A stretch of 64,000 nucleotides of DNA, from assembly GCA_023436115.1 (NCBI GenBank), contig JAEZKQ010000004.1, positions 62,001 to 126,000 on the forward strand, written 5' to 3'. The notes under the pieces were generated by a model. It was not told the DNA's origin. It searched no databases and worked only from the letters and a program-made list of their open reading frames with translations. This document shows, one piece after another, positions 17,150-26,502 of the stretch (positions are counted from its first letter, which is position 1; every line of letters begins with the position of its first letter). Made by a program: the position numbers and the translations under genes. Source of the DNA: Bacillota bacterium (GTDB lineage Bacteria > Bacillota > Clostridia > Christensenellales > SZUA-584).

Positions 17150-18049
17150 TTGGAAAATTGGCAGAAGGTTCTCGCGGTGCAGCATATGCAGGATTATATC
17201 GCGGCTCATATCATGGAGCCCATTGAACTGAGCGATCTCGCAAAAGCGGCAGGGTATTCACCCTGGCATGCGGCACGCCTGTTCAAGGAGATGACAGGCC
17301 GGCCGCCGTTTGATTATATCCGGACCCTGCGGCTGACAAAGGCCGCTTCGAGGCTGCACGACGGAGGCACGCGTGTCGTAGACGTTGCTTTTGATTTCGT
17401 GTTTGGTACCCACGAAAGCTTTACACGCGCATTCTCCAAACAGTTCGGCCTCACGCCGCGCGCTTATGCGCAGCTGAAGCCGCCACTTAAGCTTTTTATG
17501 CCGCCAAGAGCCCGTGACTATTACCTCACATTGCAAAGAGGAGAATATTCTATGACGAAAAATTCAAACACAGTTTTTGTACAGGTGGTAAACAGACCGC
17601 AAAGAAAACTGATACTCAAAAGAGGAATCAAAGCATCGCACTATTATGAATATTGCGAGGAAGTGGGTTGCGATGTTTGGGAGGTGCTGTCCGGTATTAA
17701 GGATGCACTTTACGAACCGATTGGAATGTGGCTGCCGCAAAACTTAAGAAAGCCGGGAACATCTGAATATGCGCAGGGTGTTGAGGTAGCCATGGATTAC
17801 GCGGGCGACATACCGACGGGATATGAGATCATCACACTGCCCGCGTGCCAGATGATGGTTTTTCAGGGGCCGCCGTTTGATGATGATAAGTTTGAAGAAG
17901 CGATCGGAGATCTTTGGGAGATAATGAAGACATATGATCCCAAGCTCTACGGCTTCGAGTGGGCGGATGAGGACGCGCCGAGGTTTCAGCTGGCGCCGAT
18001 GGGTTATCGCGGATATATCGAAGCAAGACCCGTAAGACCTGTCCGATAA
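17150..18049 (+). CDS. AraC-family regulator with C-terminal GyrI-like effector domain
   Basis: The 299-residue protein starts with an AraC-type double helix-turn-helix (residues 5-110; LSDLAKAAGYSPWHAARLFK and THESFTRAFSKQFGLTPRAY). Residues about 140-299 look like the GyrI/SOUL-type ligand-binding domain found in SoxS/Rob-like multidrug regulators (KLILKRGI..., PAGYEI-like PTGYEIITLPACQMMVFQG). Such proteins sense lipophilic drugs. The start is TTG at 17150 because GGAGGG lies 6 nt before it and no ATG fits. It is divergent from the PadR operon. Confidence 0.85.
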   Translation: MENWQKVLAVQHMQDYIAAHIMEPIELSDLAKAAGYSPWHAARLFKEMTGRPPFDYIRTLRLTKAASRLHDGGTRVVDVAFDFVFGTHESFTRAFSKQFGLTPRAYAQLKPPLKLFMPPRARDYYLTLQRGEYSMTKNSNTVFVQVVNRPQRKLILKRGIKASHYYEYCEEVGCDVWEVLSGIKDALYEPIGMWLPQNLRKPGTSEYAQGVEVAMDYAGDIPTGYEIITLPACQMMVFQGPPFDDDKFEEAIGDLWEIMKTYDPKLYGFEWADEDAPRFQLAPMGYRGYIEARPVRPVR

Positions 18050-18058
18050 CGATAATAA

Positions 18059-18097
18059 AAAGCACGCCATGTCTATAACCGCTGGCGTGCTTTTTTC
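18059..18097. terminator. Bidirectional terminator
   Basis: AAGCACGCCA and TGGCGTGCTT form a 10-bp stem flanked by T runs on both strands, between two convergent genes. Confidence 0.85.
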
Positions 18098-18107
18098 ATA
18101 TATAAGA

Positions 18108-18533
18108 TTATTTTTGTGTCTTGAGTGCGAGCAGCTTTTTGACGTCATCCAAAACAGCGTCATTCGTGACACAAATCATGAGCCATTTTGTGTTATTGAA
18201 TAGCTTTGTTTTGTCATAAAGTTGCTTTAACTCGTCAGTGCATGTTGGGGACATGAGTTCAAATTGATCCATATCACCTGCGCTTAAAACAACCAATGCT
18301 GTGAAGCTTTCCGGTTCGGGATAAAGGGTGCACAGCGCTTTGCCGCTTTTCTTGTATTTCAAATTCCAGCCGGGCTTGGCTGTGCAAACGCTGTATGCAA
18401 TTTGGGGTTTGGCTTTATAATCAGATTCGATATGCTGCGTGAGCGATAGCCACCTTTGCCGGGCTTCGCCCAATATTGAGTCTGCCATTGCCTGCATGTC
18501 GGGAACCACATTGCGGTCGTGTATGATATCCAT
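18108..18533 (-). CDS. DUF3788-like protein
   Basis: The 141-residue soluble protein resembles the DUF3788 family: AYSVCTAKPGWNLKYKKSGK and KALCTLYPEPESFTALVVL, a fold related to small YdhG/DUF1801-type proteins. Function is unknown. The start at 18533 has GGAGG at 7 nt. Confidence 0.65.
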   Translation of the reverse strand: MDIIHDRNVVPDMQAMADSILGEARQRWLSLTQHIESDYKAKPQIAYSVCTAKPGWNLKYKKSGKALCTLYPEPESFTALVVLSAGDMDQFELMSPTCTDELKQLYDKTKLFNNTKWLMICVTNDAVLDDVKKLLALKTQK

Positions 18534-18649
18534 ACAGTTTCCTCCATGTAAAGATTTGATATCATAATACCACATAATTGGAAGATGTGTGCATTGATTT
18601 GCAACTATTGCTGTGATAAAGTGTTAACGGTCGAATAATGGAGGTTGCG

Positions 18650-19138
18650 ATGTTGACAGGCTGGCTTTTGGAAGGGCTGATTTATGCGCTGGTGTTGGGA
18701 TTCATGATGACGGTATCTCAGCTTATTCATGCACGGATTTGGTTGTCGGACTACCCTAAATCGATTCAGGATGCCGTGCCACCGCTGAGTCAACGGGAAA
18801 AAATGGCGAAGAGATTGCTGGGCATACCCTTTATGATCGTTATGGTTGGATATCCGATTTTCTCAAGCTTTATATTAAGGGCTGCAATGGGAGGCGCTTA
18901 TAACCTTTGGATTGGATTTGCCCATATGCTTGTGATTTTCAATACGTTTAATCTCTTCGATTTGCTTGTGCTTGACTGGTTAATATTTTGCTTTATTACA
19001 CCGAAATATATTGTAATCGACGGAACGAAAGGGCTTGCCGCTTATAAAGACTACGGCTTTCATGCTAAGGGCGCGCTTAAAGGGTTTGGTATGTCGGTTG
19101 TTTTTTCTGCCTTGGTGACAGGTATATTGTCGCTCTAG
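18650..19138 (+). CDS. Unknown four-helix membrane protein
   Basis: The 162-residue protein has about four membrane segments (5-27, 60-82, 90-118 and 142-160). The motif YPKSIQDAVPPLSQREK lies in the first cytoplasmic loop. I do not recognise a family with certainty. GGAGG lies 5 nt before the ATG. Confidence 0.6.
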   Translation: MLTGWLLEGLIYALVLGFMMTVSQLIHARIWLSDYPKSIQDAVPPLSQREKMAKRLLGIPFMIVMVGYPIFSSFILRAAMGGAYNLWIGFAHMLVIFNTFNLFDLLVLDWLIFCFITPKYIVIDGTKGLAAYKDYGFHAKGALKGFGMSVVFSALVTGILSL

Positions 19139-19207
19139 TATAACTGTAAACACATGCATTTAATTGACATGACAGATTTTCTCACATATAATAAGGTTTG
19201 AAAATAG

Positions 19208-20296
19208 GTGAAAGGATACGGACTAATTGTCTGTTCGTATAGTATGCTGAATTATTTGATAGTGACTTCAATTGCGCTGGTTCTCTCACTAGGATTAACC
19301 CCTCTTATGATACTCTTGTCTCGTAAGTGGAAAGTGTTGGACATGCCCAATGAGCGAAAAGCACACAACGAGCCAATGCCTTTAATGGGCGGAGTTGCTA
19401 TCTATTTATCGACTCTTATTACAACGGTGCTGTATATATTGTTAATTAATAATCAGGTGCGCGTGAATATAGCTATAGCGTTTTTTGTCGGTATATCGGG
19501 TGTGACAATGATGGGACTTATCGACGACATTTTGTCATTAAGCCCGAAACGGCGTCTGGTCATATTATTTATATTGGCATTGATCGTTCTTGTGGGCTGC
19601 CTCCAGTTTTATTTTCCGGCAGACCTTTTCCAGATTAATATCCTATTGGCGTTGCTCACATCGTTTATCGTCGTGTTCTGGATCGTTGCCATTACAAACG
19701 CTATTAACTTTTCCGACGGGCTCGATGGTTTAGCGAGTTGTTTGTCTCTGGTATCAGCGGCTGGTTTCGCCGTGATCTTCTTCCTTCAGGGCCGCAATCA
19801 GCTGGCTTTGCCCACGACACTGGCACTATGCGGTGCAATTTTAGGTTTCTTAACATATAATTTAAGCCCCGCCGTGATTTTTATGGGAGATGCGGGCAGC
19901 ATGTTCATCGGTTTTATGCTGGGGATTCTTTCTATTATGAGTATGTCTGAAGAGTCGGTAGTTGTGTTTGTTGTTCCTGTATTTCTGATTTTGGTGCCCA
20001 TTATGGACATGTGCATGTCTGTGCTAAGACGTCTTATTTTAAGGGTGCCGCTTATGAAACCGGATAAGATGCATTTTCACCATATATTGAACAAACGTTT
20101 TAAAAGCCATCGGGTTGTCGTATTTATACTTGCCGCGGTTCAGCTTTTCTTTGCGATGATCGGCGTTCTCATCTATGTCAATAAAATCTATGTAACGGGG
20201 TGGATATTGTTAGGTGTGATTGCCGTTGCTGCAATCGTCTTCACATTCTTTAAAGCGTCAGCTATAAAAAAGAGCAGTATGATAGAAAACGCATAA
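19208..20296 (+). CDS. tagO: Undecaprenyl-phosphate GlcNAc-1-phosphate transferase (TagO/WecA type)
   Basis: The 362-residue polytopic protein has the motifs of the polyprenyl-phosphate sugar-1-P transferases: RKAHNEPMPLMGG, the Mg-binding MGLIDDI, NAINFSDGLDGLA, IFMGDAGSMFIGF and the HFHHIL loop that separates WecA/TagO from MraY. It starts teichoic acid or other cell wall polymer synthesis by putting GlcNAc-1-phosphate on the lipid carrier. The start is uncertain: GTG at 19208 has a weak site, an ATG at 19244 has none. Confidence 0.88.
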   Translation: MKGYGLIVCSYSMLNYLIVTSIALVLSLGLTPLMILLSRKWKVLDMPNERKAHNEPMPLMGGVAIYLSTLITTVLYILLINNQVRVNIAIAFFVGISGVTMMGLIDDILSLSPKRRLVILFILALIVLVGCLQFYFPADLFQINILLALLTSFIVVFWIVAITNAINFSDGLDGLASCLSLVSAAGFAVIFFLQGRNQLALPTTLALCGAILGFLTYNLSPAVIFMGDAGSMFIGFMLGILSIMSMSEESVVVFVVPVFLILVPIMDMCMSVLRRLILRVPLMKPDKMHFHHILNKRFKSHRVVVFILAAVQLFFAMIGVLIYVNKIYVTGWILLGVIAVAAIVFTFFKASAIKKSSMIENA

Positions 20297-20311
20297 ACAA
20301 ATTCTAAAGCT

Positions 20312-20349
20312 GCAAACAAATAAAGGCGCAAACGCGCTTTTTTATTTGC
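20312..20349 (+). terminator. Terminator of tagO
   Basis: GCGC-AAAC-GCGC is flanked by A-rich and T-rich arms (AAATAAA/TTTTTATTT) and followed by a T run. Confidence 0.75.
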
Positions 20350-20491
20350 CAAAAAACAGTCACGAATGCTAGAAAATACGCGTAATAGAATTAAATTTCA
20401 AGTTAAAAACGCGGAACAAAACCGATCGTATGCCGTCTTATATTATATAAAGAAGCTTTATAAACTCTTGTCAATGTGTATGGGGGATAAT

Positions 20492-20659
20492 ATGACTTAC
20501 GATAAAACGAATAATTCTCATAATCACGCTGACCGTAGTGAACGCAAAGCCAAGACGGTAGTTTCATGCATTGCCATTTTACTTGGGATTACTGCTGTTA
20601 TCGCTTGTGTGAACGCGATGCCCAAACTTCTCACTAACTTGATCAAATTGATGGGATGA
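20492..20659 (+). CDS. Small single-pass membrane protein
   Basis: This 55-residue protein has a polar His/Asn-rich N terminus, a basic patch RSERKAK and one membrane helix (about 24-46). GGGGGA lies before the ATG at 20492. No family is recognised. Confidence 0.5.
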   Translation: MTYDKTNNSHNHADRSERKAKTVVSCIAILLGITAVIACVNAMPKLLTNLIKLMG

Positions 20660-20746
20660 TGATGACCCTTTTGTGGAAAACTATGGATGACATATTCATT
20701 CGAATGTGCTAGAATATTTTACAGTCAATAAAAGGCTAGGCAGGTA

Positions 20747-21361
20747 ATGAGCGTCATGATACTATCCCACATATTATCTATTAATAAAGAGGATATTCCA
20801 AAAGCCGCAGTAACAATATCAGCACAAGACCTGCCGCAGCTTATCGTGCTGCTCTGTGAAAAGGACGATCAGATAAGATACAAGGCTTTCCTGATGCTGC
20901 AAAGCCGTTCGCAGTTTTGCGGTGATGTTTACCCATTTTGGGATACTTTTGTCCAAAAGCTCAAAAGCGAGAATTCCTATCAGCGCAGTATTGGTCTCAT
21001 GCTGATCGCGGAAAATGCACGTTGGGACATCAATAACAAACTGGACGCGGTTATTAATGATTATCTGTTTTGCCTGAATGACGAGAAGCCGATCACAGTA
21101 CGCCAGTGCATACAAGCGCTCGCGAATATCATTCCCTATAAAAAACATTTGCTTATGAGAATTGCGTCTGGGCTTATGGAGATAAACTTAGGCGCTGTAA
21201 AGCCTTCCATGAAAAAGCTGATACTTATAGACATTCTTAATGTGCTGATGGAAATCAGAAGGTATGAAACAAACGATGCGATAGATGGTTATATTTTCGA
21301 GGCGTTGTCCGGCGGCATACTCGATGAGAAGACAAAAAAGCAAATCAAAAAAGCCATATAG
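20747..21361 (+). CDS. HEAT-repeat-like helical protein
   Basis: The 204-residue soluble protein consists of paired helices such as LPQLIVLLCEKDDQIRYKAF, SYQRSIGLMLIAENARW and TVRQCIQALANIIPYKK, the spacing expected of HEAT or armadillo repeats. Such scaffolds bind other proteins; no partner is evident. The start follows AGGCAGG. Confidence 0.6.
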   Translation: MSVMILSHILSINKEDIPKAAVTISAQDLPQLIVLLCEKDDQIRYKAFLMLQSRSQFCGDVYPFWDTFVQKLKSENSYQRSIGLMLIAENARWDINNKLDAVINDYLFCLNDEKPITVRQCIQALANIIPYKKHLLMRIASGLMEINLGAVKPSMKKLILIDILNVLMEIRRYETNDAIDGYIFEALSGGILDEKTKKQIKKAI

Positions 21362-21507
21362 GGCTCCACAACCATTCACCATAAGCTTTAGCAGTTTACA
21401 CTTCGCTTTGGTCACCAGTTATTTTCTAATGGATAGCTTAATCCGTTGGTTTTTTGATATATCTAGTATGCTTTTTTTAGTTTGCATGCTACCAATGGGG
21501 GTAAAAA

Positions 21508-22191
21508 ATGGAAGTAATAAGAAAGATAATCGTCAGTTTATTGTAAGCAGTGTTTATCATTTGCACTGCAGCCTGCCAACCCACACCGGAGCAGCCAGTT
21601 GTGGTTCAGCGTGGTGAGACGGAAGCGAAGATCAACTCGCAGTATACCGACGAGCCTGTCGAAAAATTTGAAGTGCCTTCCCATTGGAACGATACGATTG
21701 AAGGTGAGAAGCTAACAATCAATATAAATGCTGCTGTGATGATTCCCGATGTCAATCAATATCCCGTTGTTAAGCTCGAGCCCGCCATTTTCACTCAGCA
21801 GCAGGCCGACGAAATGGTGAACTATTTTTCGGGCGGGAATAAGCTGTATTTGCCTCAAGTGAAAACGAAAGCGGACTACGATGGAGGAAATCGTTTTGGC
21901 AAAGCGCGGACAGGAAATCGATGGGGAGTTTGTGGTAACGCAGGGATCGCTGGACTGGGTAGAGGTACTGGAAAACCAACGTAAAGCCGCGCCTGATGAT
22001 TCGTCTCTGTTGAGAATGGGCTATATCGGCGTGAAGGATCGTGTGAATCAGGCGCTCATGGTGCCCGTTTGGGTTTTGAAAACAGTTATAGTTATTATAA
22101 TGGGACTCTGAAAGGCGAGCAAAGCTATCGTGACGACCCGTATGTGCTCAATGCCATTGACGGCGGCGTCATTGAAATAAGCAGGGATTGA
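21508..22191 (+). pseudogene. Decayed lipoprotein gene (DUF6034-like)
   Basis: The gene begins with an ATG at 21508 after GGGGG and encodes MEVIRKIIVSLL, then an in-frame TAA (21544-21546), then AVFIICTAACQ, so a lipoprotein signal with its lipobox is interrupted by a stop. The frame continues to about 21880, where a shift is needed to pass from VKTKADY to EEIVLAKRGQEI, and a second shift near 22060 joins KDRVNQAL to GFENSYSYYNGTLKGEQ, ending with TGA at 22189. The protein resembles the DUF6034 secreted proteins of Clostridia. Three lesions make it a pseudogene. Confidence 0.75.
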
Positions 22192-22268
22192 CAGATAAAT
22201 ATCTTTAAAGTCATTTTGGTAAAAATAACATGTGTCTGGAGCTTTATAAAAGGTTTCTTGTGTGGTTA

Positions 22269-24059
22269 TTAAACCACGAACATCACATAGAAGCTGTCTG
22301 CAGCGGTATCCGCTGTGCCGAAGAACGTATACGAGCTGCCCTGTGTTAGGCGAACCGTACCGTAATAATAGCAGTTGATAGTATCTTTGCCGGATACGAT
22401 CTGGAAGGTTTGTTTGTAAGCTTTAGAAGTCAGGCCCTCTACCGAGCCCGTTGTTTTGATTCCCTTATCCCCCAAGCTGCCAAGGCTGCTCTTGATCTTG
22501 CCGACAGAAAGCGACTGAGCGTGGTTCATAAAGTCGTTGGGCTCGGGCAGCATTTCGACCATCACGGTGGCTTCGGTGTCTGAACGCTCCGCATTCGTGG
22601 CTTTAATCGTGAGAGGGTAAAACCCGACAGTATTCAGCTCACAGGCCAGTGAATAGGTGCCATCTTCAGCTACCTGTCCCGAAAACGTTTTGCCTTCGAT
22701 TGTGCCTGTCAGCGTCGCGCCGGGCTCAGTCATGCCGCGGCATTCAAATGCGTTTTCATAAACGCGCAGGTAATCGGTGTCGGGCGTAAGCGCGGCCTGT
22801 TTCTGTTCGCGGACGACGGTAAAGTTGTCTTTGACAGCGCGTCGTCCGTTTTGTATCACATCGATTGCGAAAAAGTTATCACCGATCGACTCTAAATGCA
22901 GTGTAGCATTCAGTCTTCCGGTTTCGTCAACATCCGCAGAATAGTTGGTGTTGTTGATGTAAACCGTAGCCCCCGGAGCCACGCCGATCACGATGGTAAG
23001 CGAATCTTCCGCCGACGCCAGATGAGACTGCATGGGCTGGACCCGGGTGTATTCCGCATCCGTTAAAGAAAGCGTCAAAGTGGTAATGGGGTAGCTGAAT
23101 GTCTGAGTCGGGGTCTCAATTTCCAGGCTGACACCGCTCGTAACAAAGGTGGGGTCGTAAGTGACGACGCCAAGATTCTTAGCAAGCGCTTCATCGGCAA
23201 CGATAAACGATACATGCCCGTCTTCCATGGCAAAGGATTCGCCCAAAGGGATGACTTTGACATTTTCTCCATTGCCCACAGCGACATCGAAGCGGTGAGC
23301 GGGGGCCCCCTCGCTCGTTTGTGCTTCGCTGACAGTCACATCAGCGCTGTTGAGATATGACGAGCCGGTATCAAGCTCCACCTTGCCGTTTGTAAGCTGC
23401 CGAACGAAATCATCGTAGCCGCCATAAGCGTTTGCCACATGGCTGTCTAAGAAGTAAAACCCGGCAAACAGTGCTGCCGCCACAGCTACCCACGCCAATA
23501 TGATGAGTGCAATGGGCCGCTGCTTGCGCAGGAGCTGCGGTTCTTCCTCAAAAGCCACTTCGCGCTGCCGATAACGCCGCGGGGTATCATTCAAAAGTGC
23601 TTCATCAGAAAAAATCGCATCAGTCTCGGCACGAATGGCTACATCCTCAGAAGTCTGGGCAATTGCTGTATCACCGGCAGAGACCTCCGACGGTTCCAGC
23701 TCGGGCTCTGCAAAGAATGCCGTTTGTGCTAACGCGATACGTGTCTGCTCGTCGACCTCTTCGATTTCGAGAAACTTCTTTTCCTCGCTGAAGGTCTCTT
23801 CCGGCTGAATCGGAGTAAGCGGAGCCGTTTCAATTTCCAAACCGCGTGAGCGAAGCTCGGCTTTGCGCGCCAAACGAGACATGGAACGTGAAGACGTATC
23901 GGACGATATATCGCGCTTAAAACCGCTGCAATCAGTGCCGGTGTTTTCAGCGGGTACTATTGGCTCGGCAACGCGTATAACCTCAACCAGCGCACCGCAT
24001 CTGGGACACAGCACATCCACAGGGCTGAGTTTATTGCCGCATTTGGGACACTTATCCAT
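22269..24059 (-). CDS. Large zinc-ribbon, single-pass membrane protein with extracellular Ig-like domains
   Basis: The 596-residue protein begins with a zinc ribbon (CPKCGNKL...CPRCGALVE, residues 4-28), has an acidic cytoplasmic linker of about 150 residues, one membrane helix at about 188-210 (ALIILAWVAVAAALFAGFYF), and about 380 external residues made of beta-strand repeats such as APGATVYINNTNYSADVDETG and EPGATLTGTIEGKTFSGQ. The layout is like TcaA/YvbJ-type envelope proteins of Firmicutes. Function is not known. The start at 24059 has GGAGG close to it. The neighbouring desulfurase gene is divergent. Confidence 0.75.
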   Translation of the reverse strand: MDKCPKCGNKLSPVDVLCPRCGALVEVIRVAEPIVPAENTGTDCSGFKRDISSDTSSRSMSRLARKAELRSRGLEIETAPLTPIQPEETFSEEKKFLEIEEVDEQTRIALAQTAFFAEPELEPSEVSAGDTAIAQTSEDVAIRAETDAIFSDEALLNDTPRRYRQREVAFEEEPQLLRKQRPIALIILAWVAVAAALFAGFYFLDSHVANAYGGYDDFVRQLTNGKVELDTGSSYLNSADVTVSEAQTSEGAPAHRFDVAVGNGENVKVIPLGESFAMEDGHVSFIVADEALAKNLGVVTYDPTFVTSGVSLEIETPTQTFSYPITTLTLSLTDAEYTRVQPMQSHLASAEDSLTIVIGVAPGATVYINNTNYSADVDETGRLNATLHLESIGDNFFAIDVIQNGRRAVKDNFTVVREQKQAALTPDTDYLRVYENAFECRGMTEPGATLTGTIEGKTFSGQVAEDGTYSLACELNTVGFYPLTIKATNAERSDTEATVMVEMLPEPNDFMNHAQSLSVGKIKSSLGSLGDKGIKTTGSVEGLTSKAYKQTFQIVSGKDTINCYYYGTVRLTQGSSYTFFGTADTAADSFYVMFVV

Positions 24060-24167
24060 AAACCCTCCGCTGACTAATGATTTATGCAAAAACTGCTTAA
24101 TATATTCCACATTACGTGTTATGATAAACACATTATATACTATTTTAATTGGGGAGGCACTATTTTT

Positions 24168-25289
24168 TTGGAAATTTATCTTGACAACGCGGCCACAACT
24201 CAGCCTTACATTGAAGAGAGTGCTGCGCGTCATGCAAAGTCCGCCTGGCACAACCCCTCGGCGGCGTATAAAGCGGCGGAGGCCGTTTTCAGTGACATAA
24301 AAAGCATACGCCAGCGGCTTATGCAGACACTGGGGCTCAAGGACGGCAGCTGTGTGTTCACATCGGGCGGGACCGAATCCAATAACATGGCCATCCATTC
24401 GTGTTTCAAAAAAGGCGCGCACTATATAACAAGCGCTTTAGAACATCCTTCGGTTTATGTGATGTATAAGCATTTGGAACAATTGGGCGCAAACGTAGAT
24501 TATGTGAAGCCGCGCGGTTTTCATATCGATGCGCAGGATGTCGCGGCCCTCGTACGCGAGGACACCGCGCTTGTGAGCGTGATGCATGTTAATAACGAGA
24601 CAGGTGCGGTCAATGATACAAAGGCAATATGTCGTGCCGTTCACGCGAAGAACCCCAAAACGCGCGTTCATATCGACGGCGTGCAGGCGCTTTTTAAGAC
24701 ACCCGTCAACATCCAAGATATCGGAGCGGATTACTATACCATAAGCGCCCATAAGATACACGGACTCAAGGGCACGGGCGCGCTGTTGGCCACCCAAAAC
24801 AGTCCGGTCAAGCCGGTGCTGATCGGGGGCAGCCAGGAAAACGTACTGCGCGCGGGTACGGAGAATACGCTGGGTATTCAGGTGTTCGGTGAAGCACTGT
24901 GGCGCGGCGCAGAGAACACGGGAGCGCAAGCACATATCGAGGCGCTGCAAACCGCGCTGATATCAGGGCTTAAGCAGATTTCCGATACGGTGGTGAATCT
25001 GCCGGATATCAAAGTGCCGCATATTGTGAGTGTGTCGTTTGAAGGCGTACGTGCTGAGGTGCTTGCGCGGACGCTGGGGGAACAGGGCATCTGCATCGGG
25101 ACAGGCGCCGCTTGCTCCCGCGGAAAGGTGAGCCGTGTGCTGCTGGAATGCGGCATCCCCAAAAAGCTGGCCGAAGGTACGGTGCGTGTCAGCATGTGCG
25201 AAGCCAATACGGCAGAGGATATACAGACCTGCCTGGAGGCGCTTGAAAGGACAGTCAAACAATTACGGAGGTTTTCACAGCATGGATAA
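24168..25289 (+). CDS. Cysteine desulfurase (NifS/IscS family) dedicated to ThiI
   Basis: The 373-residue PLP enzyme has YLDNAATTQP, TSGGTESNN, VMHVNNETGA, the lysine loop SAHKIHGLKGTG (Lys196) and the sulfur-carrying Cys316 in GAACSRGKVS. It takes sulfur from cysteine. The stop overlaps the start of thiI by 8 nt, so the persulfide is most likely passed to ThiI for tRNA thiolation, as with nifZ-thiI in B. subtilis. The start is TTG at 24168: the family begins at this residue and GGGGAGG lies 10 nt upstream. Confidence 0.9.
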   Translation: MEIYLDNAATTQPYIEESAARHAKSAWHNPSAAYKAAEAVFSDIKSIRQRLMQTLGLKDGSCVFTSGGTESNNMAIHSCFKKGAHYITSALEHPSVYVMYKHLEQLGANVDYVKPRGFHIDAQDVAALVREDTALVSVMHVNNETGAVNDTKAICRAVHAKNPKTRVHIDGVQALFKTPVNIQDIGADYYTISAHKIHGLKGTGALLATQNSPVKPVLIGGSQENVLRAGTENTLGIQVFGEALWRGAENTGAQAHIEALQTALISGLKQISDTVVNLPDIKVPHIVSVSFEGVRAEVLARTLGEQGICIGTGAACSRGKVSRVLLECGIPKKLAEGTVRVSMCEANTAEDIQTCLEALERTVKQLRRFSQHG

Positions 25290-26457
25290 CATCATCATAA
25301 TCAGATACGCGGAGATTCACTTAAAAGGGCTCAACCGTCCGTTCTTCGAAAAGGCTCTCATGAAGAATGTGGCGGCGGCTCTGGGGAATATAGAAGGCGC
25401 TTTGGTTCGCCGCGGAGAAAGCCGTATTTACGTAGAGAACGTAAGGGACGATCAGCTCAGCATGGCGCTGGATGCGCTGGGGCACGTTTTCGGTATTCAT
25501 TCATATAGTCCGGGTGTTCGTGTGGAGCAGGACTTTGAGACCGCGGCCACGGTGCTGGCCGAGCTTGTGGCGCAGGAGAGAAGCAAGATAGCCAAGGAAA
25601 CGGTAGCTTTTCGTGTGGAAGCGAAGCGTGCCGATAAGCGCTTTCCCATGAAATCGTCGCAGATAGCTGCTGAGGCGGGCGGCGTGATACTGGAGCGTGT
25701 GCCGGGGCTCAAGGTGAATCTGGAGCATCCCGAGCTGACTGCGTATTTGGAGATACGTGAAAAAGCATATTGCTATACACAGGTACTCAAAGGGCCGGGC
25801 GGCATGCCCGTGGGCTGTAACGGCCGTGCGGCGCTGCTGCTGTCGGGCGGTATCGATAGTCCCGTGGCGGGCTGCATGATCGCTAAACGCGGCGTGGCGC
25901 TCTCTGCGGTGCATTTTGAAAGCTTCCCTTATACCAGTGACAAAGCGCTCGAAAAGGTGCATGATCTGGCGCGGCTTATGGCCCGCTTTACCGGCCCTAT
26001 CCGTCTGCATGTGGTGCGTTTTACGGACATTCAAATGACGCTCTATGAGCGCTGTCCGCAAGAATACTTGACGGTATTGATGCGCCGCTTTATGATGCGT
26101 ATAGCGGAGCGCATTGCGCAGGCTGACCATTGCCTTGCGCTGGTCACAGGGGAGAGTGTGGGACAGGTGGCCAGCCAGACGCTGGAAAGTCTTAATGTGA
26201 CCAACGATGCGGTGGATATGTTGGTGCTGCGGCCTCTTATCGGAATGGACAAGCTGGAGATCACCGAACAGGCACAGCGTTACGGCACGTTTGACACGTC
26301 GATACTGCCGTATGAGGATTGCTGCACCGTATTTGTTCCCAAGCACCCGGTTACCAAGCCGAGGCTCCATGATATCCAAAGGGCCGAAAGCACTCTGGAC
26401 GTGGAAGGCATGGTTTCCGCCGCGCTTGCCGGAGATGTGGTCACGACAGTCTGTTGA
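25282..26457 (+). CDS. thiI: tRNA 4-thiouridine synthase ThiI
   Basis: The 391-residue protein has an N-terminal ferredoxin-like and THUMP region (1-165) and a PP-loop ATPase with SGGIDSP (188-194), followed by TGESVGQVASQT and LRPLIGMDK. It makes 4-thiouridine at position 8 of tRNA. It ends near residue 391 without the rhodanese domain of the E. coli protein, as in Firmicutes, which agrees with sulfur delivery by the coupled desulfurase. The ribosome binding site CGGAGG lies inside the preceding gene. Confidence 0.93.
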   Translation: MDNIIIIRYAEIHLKGLNRPFFEKALMKNVAAALGNIEGALVRRGESRIYVENVRDDQLSMALDALGHVFGIHSYSPGVRVEQDFETAATVLAELVAQERSKIAKETVAFRVEAKRADKRFPMKSSQIAAEAGGVILERVPGLKVNLEHPELTAYLEIREKAYCYTQVLKGPGGMPVGCNGRAALLLSGGIDSPVAGCMIAKRGVALSAVHFESFPYTSDKALEKVHDLARLMARFTGPIRLHVVRFTDIQMTLYERCPQEYLTVLMRRFMMRIAERIAQADHCLALVTGESVGQVASQTLESLNVTNDAVDMLVLRPLIGMDKLEITEQAQRYGTFDTSILPYEDCCTVFVPKHPVTKPRLHDIQRAESTLDVEGMVSAALAGDVVTTVC

Positions 26458-26502
26458 CAAAACTTTTAATATTTAAAATCTAACGTAGGAAGGGGCATAC
26501 AT

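Noticed and set aside
25501..26460. Long minus-strand open frame opposite thiI
   Set aside because: It is the antisense shadow of a conserved gene; its composition is not protein-like.
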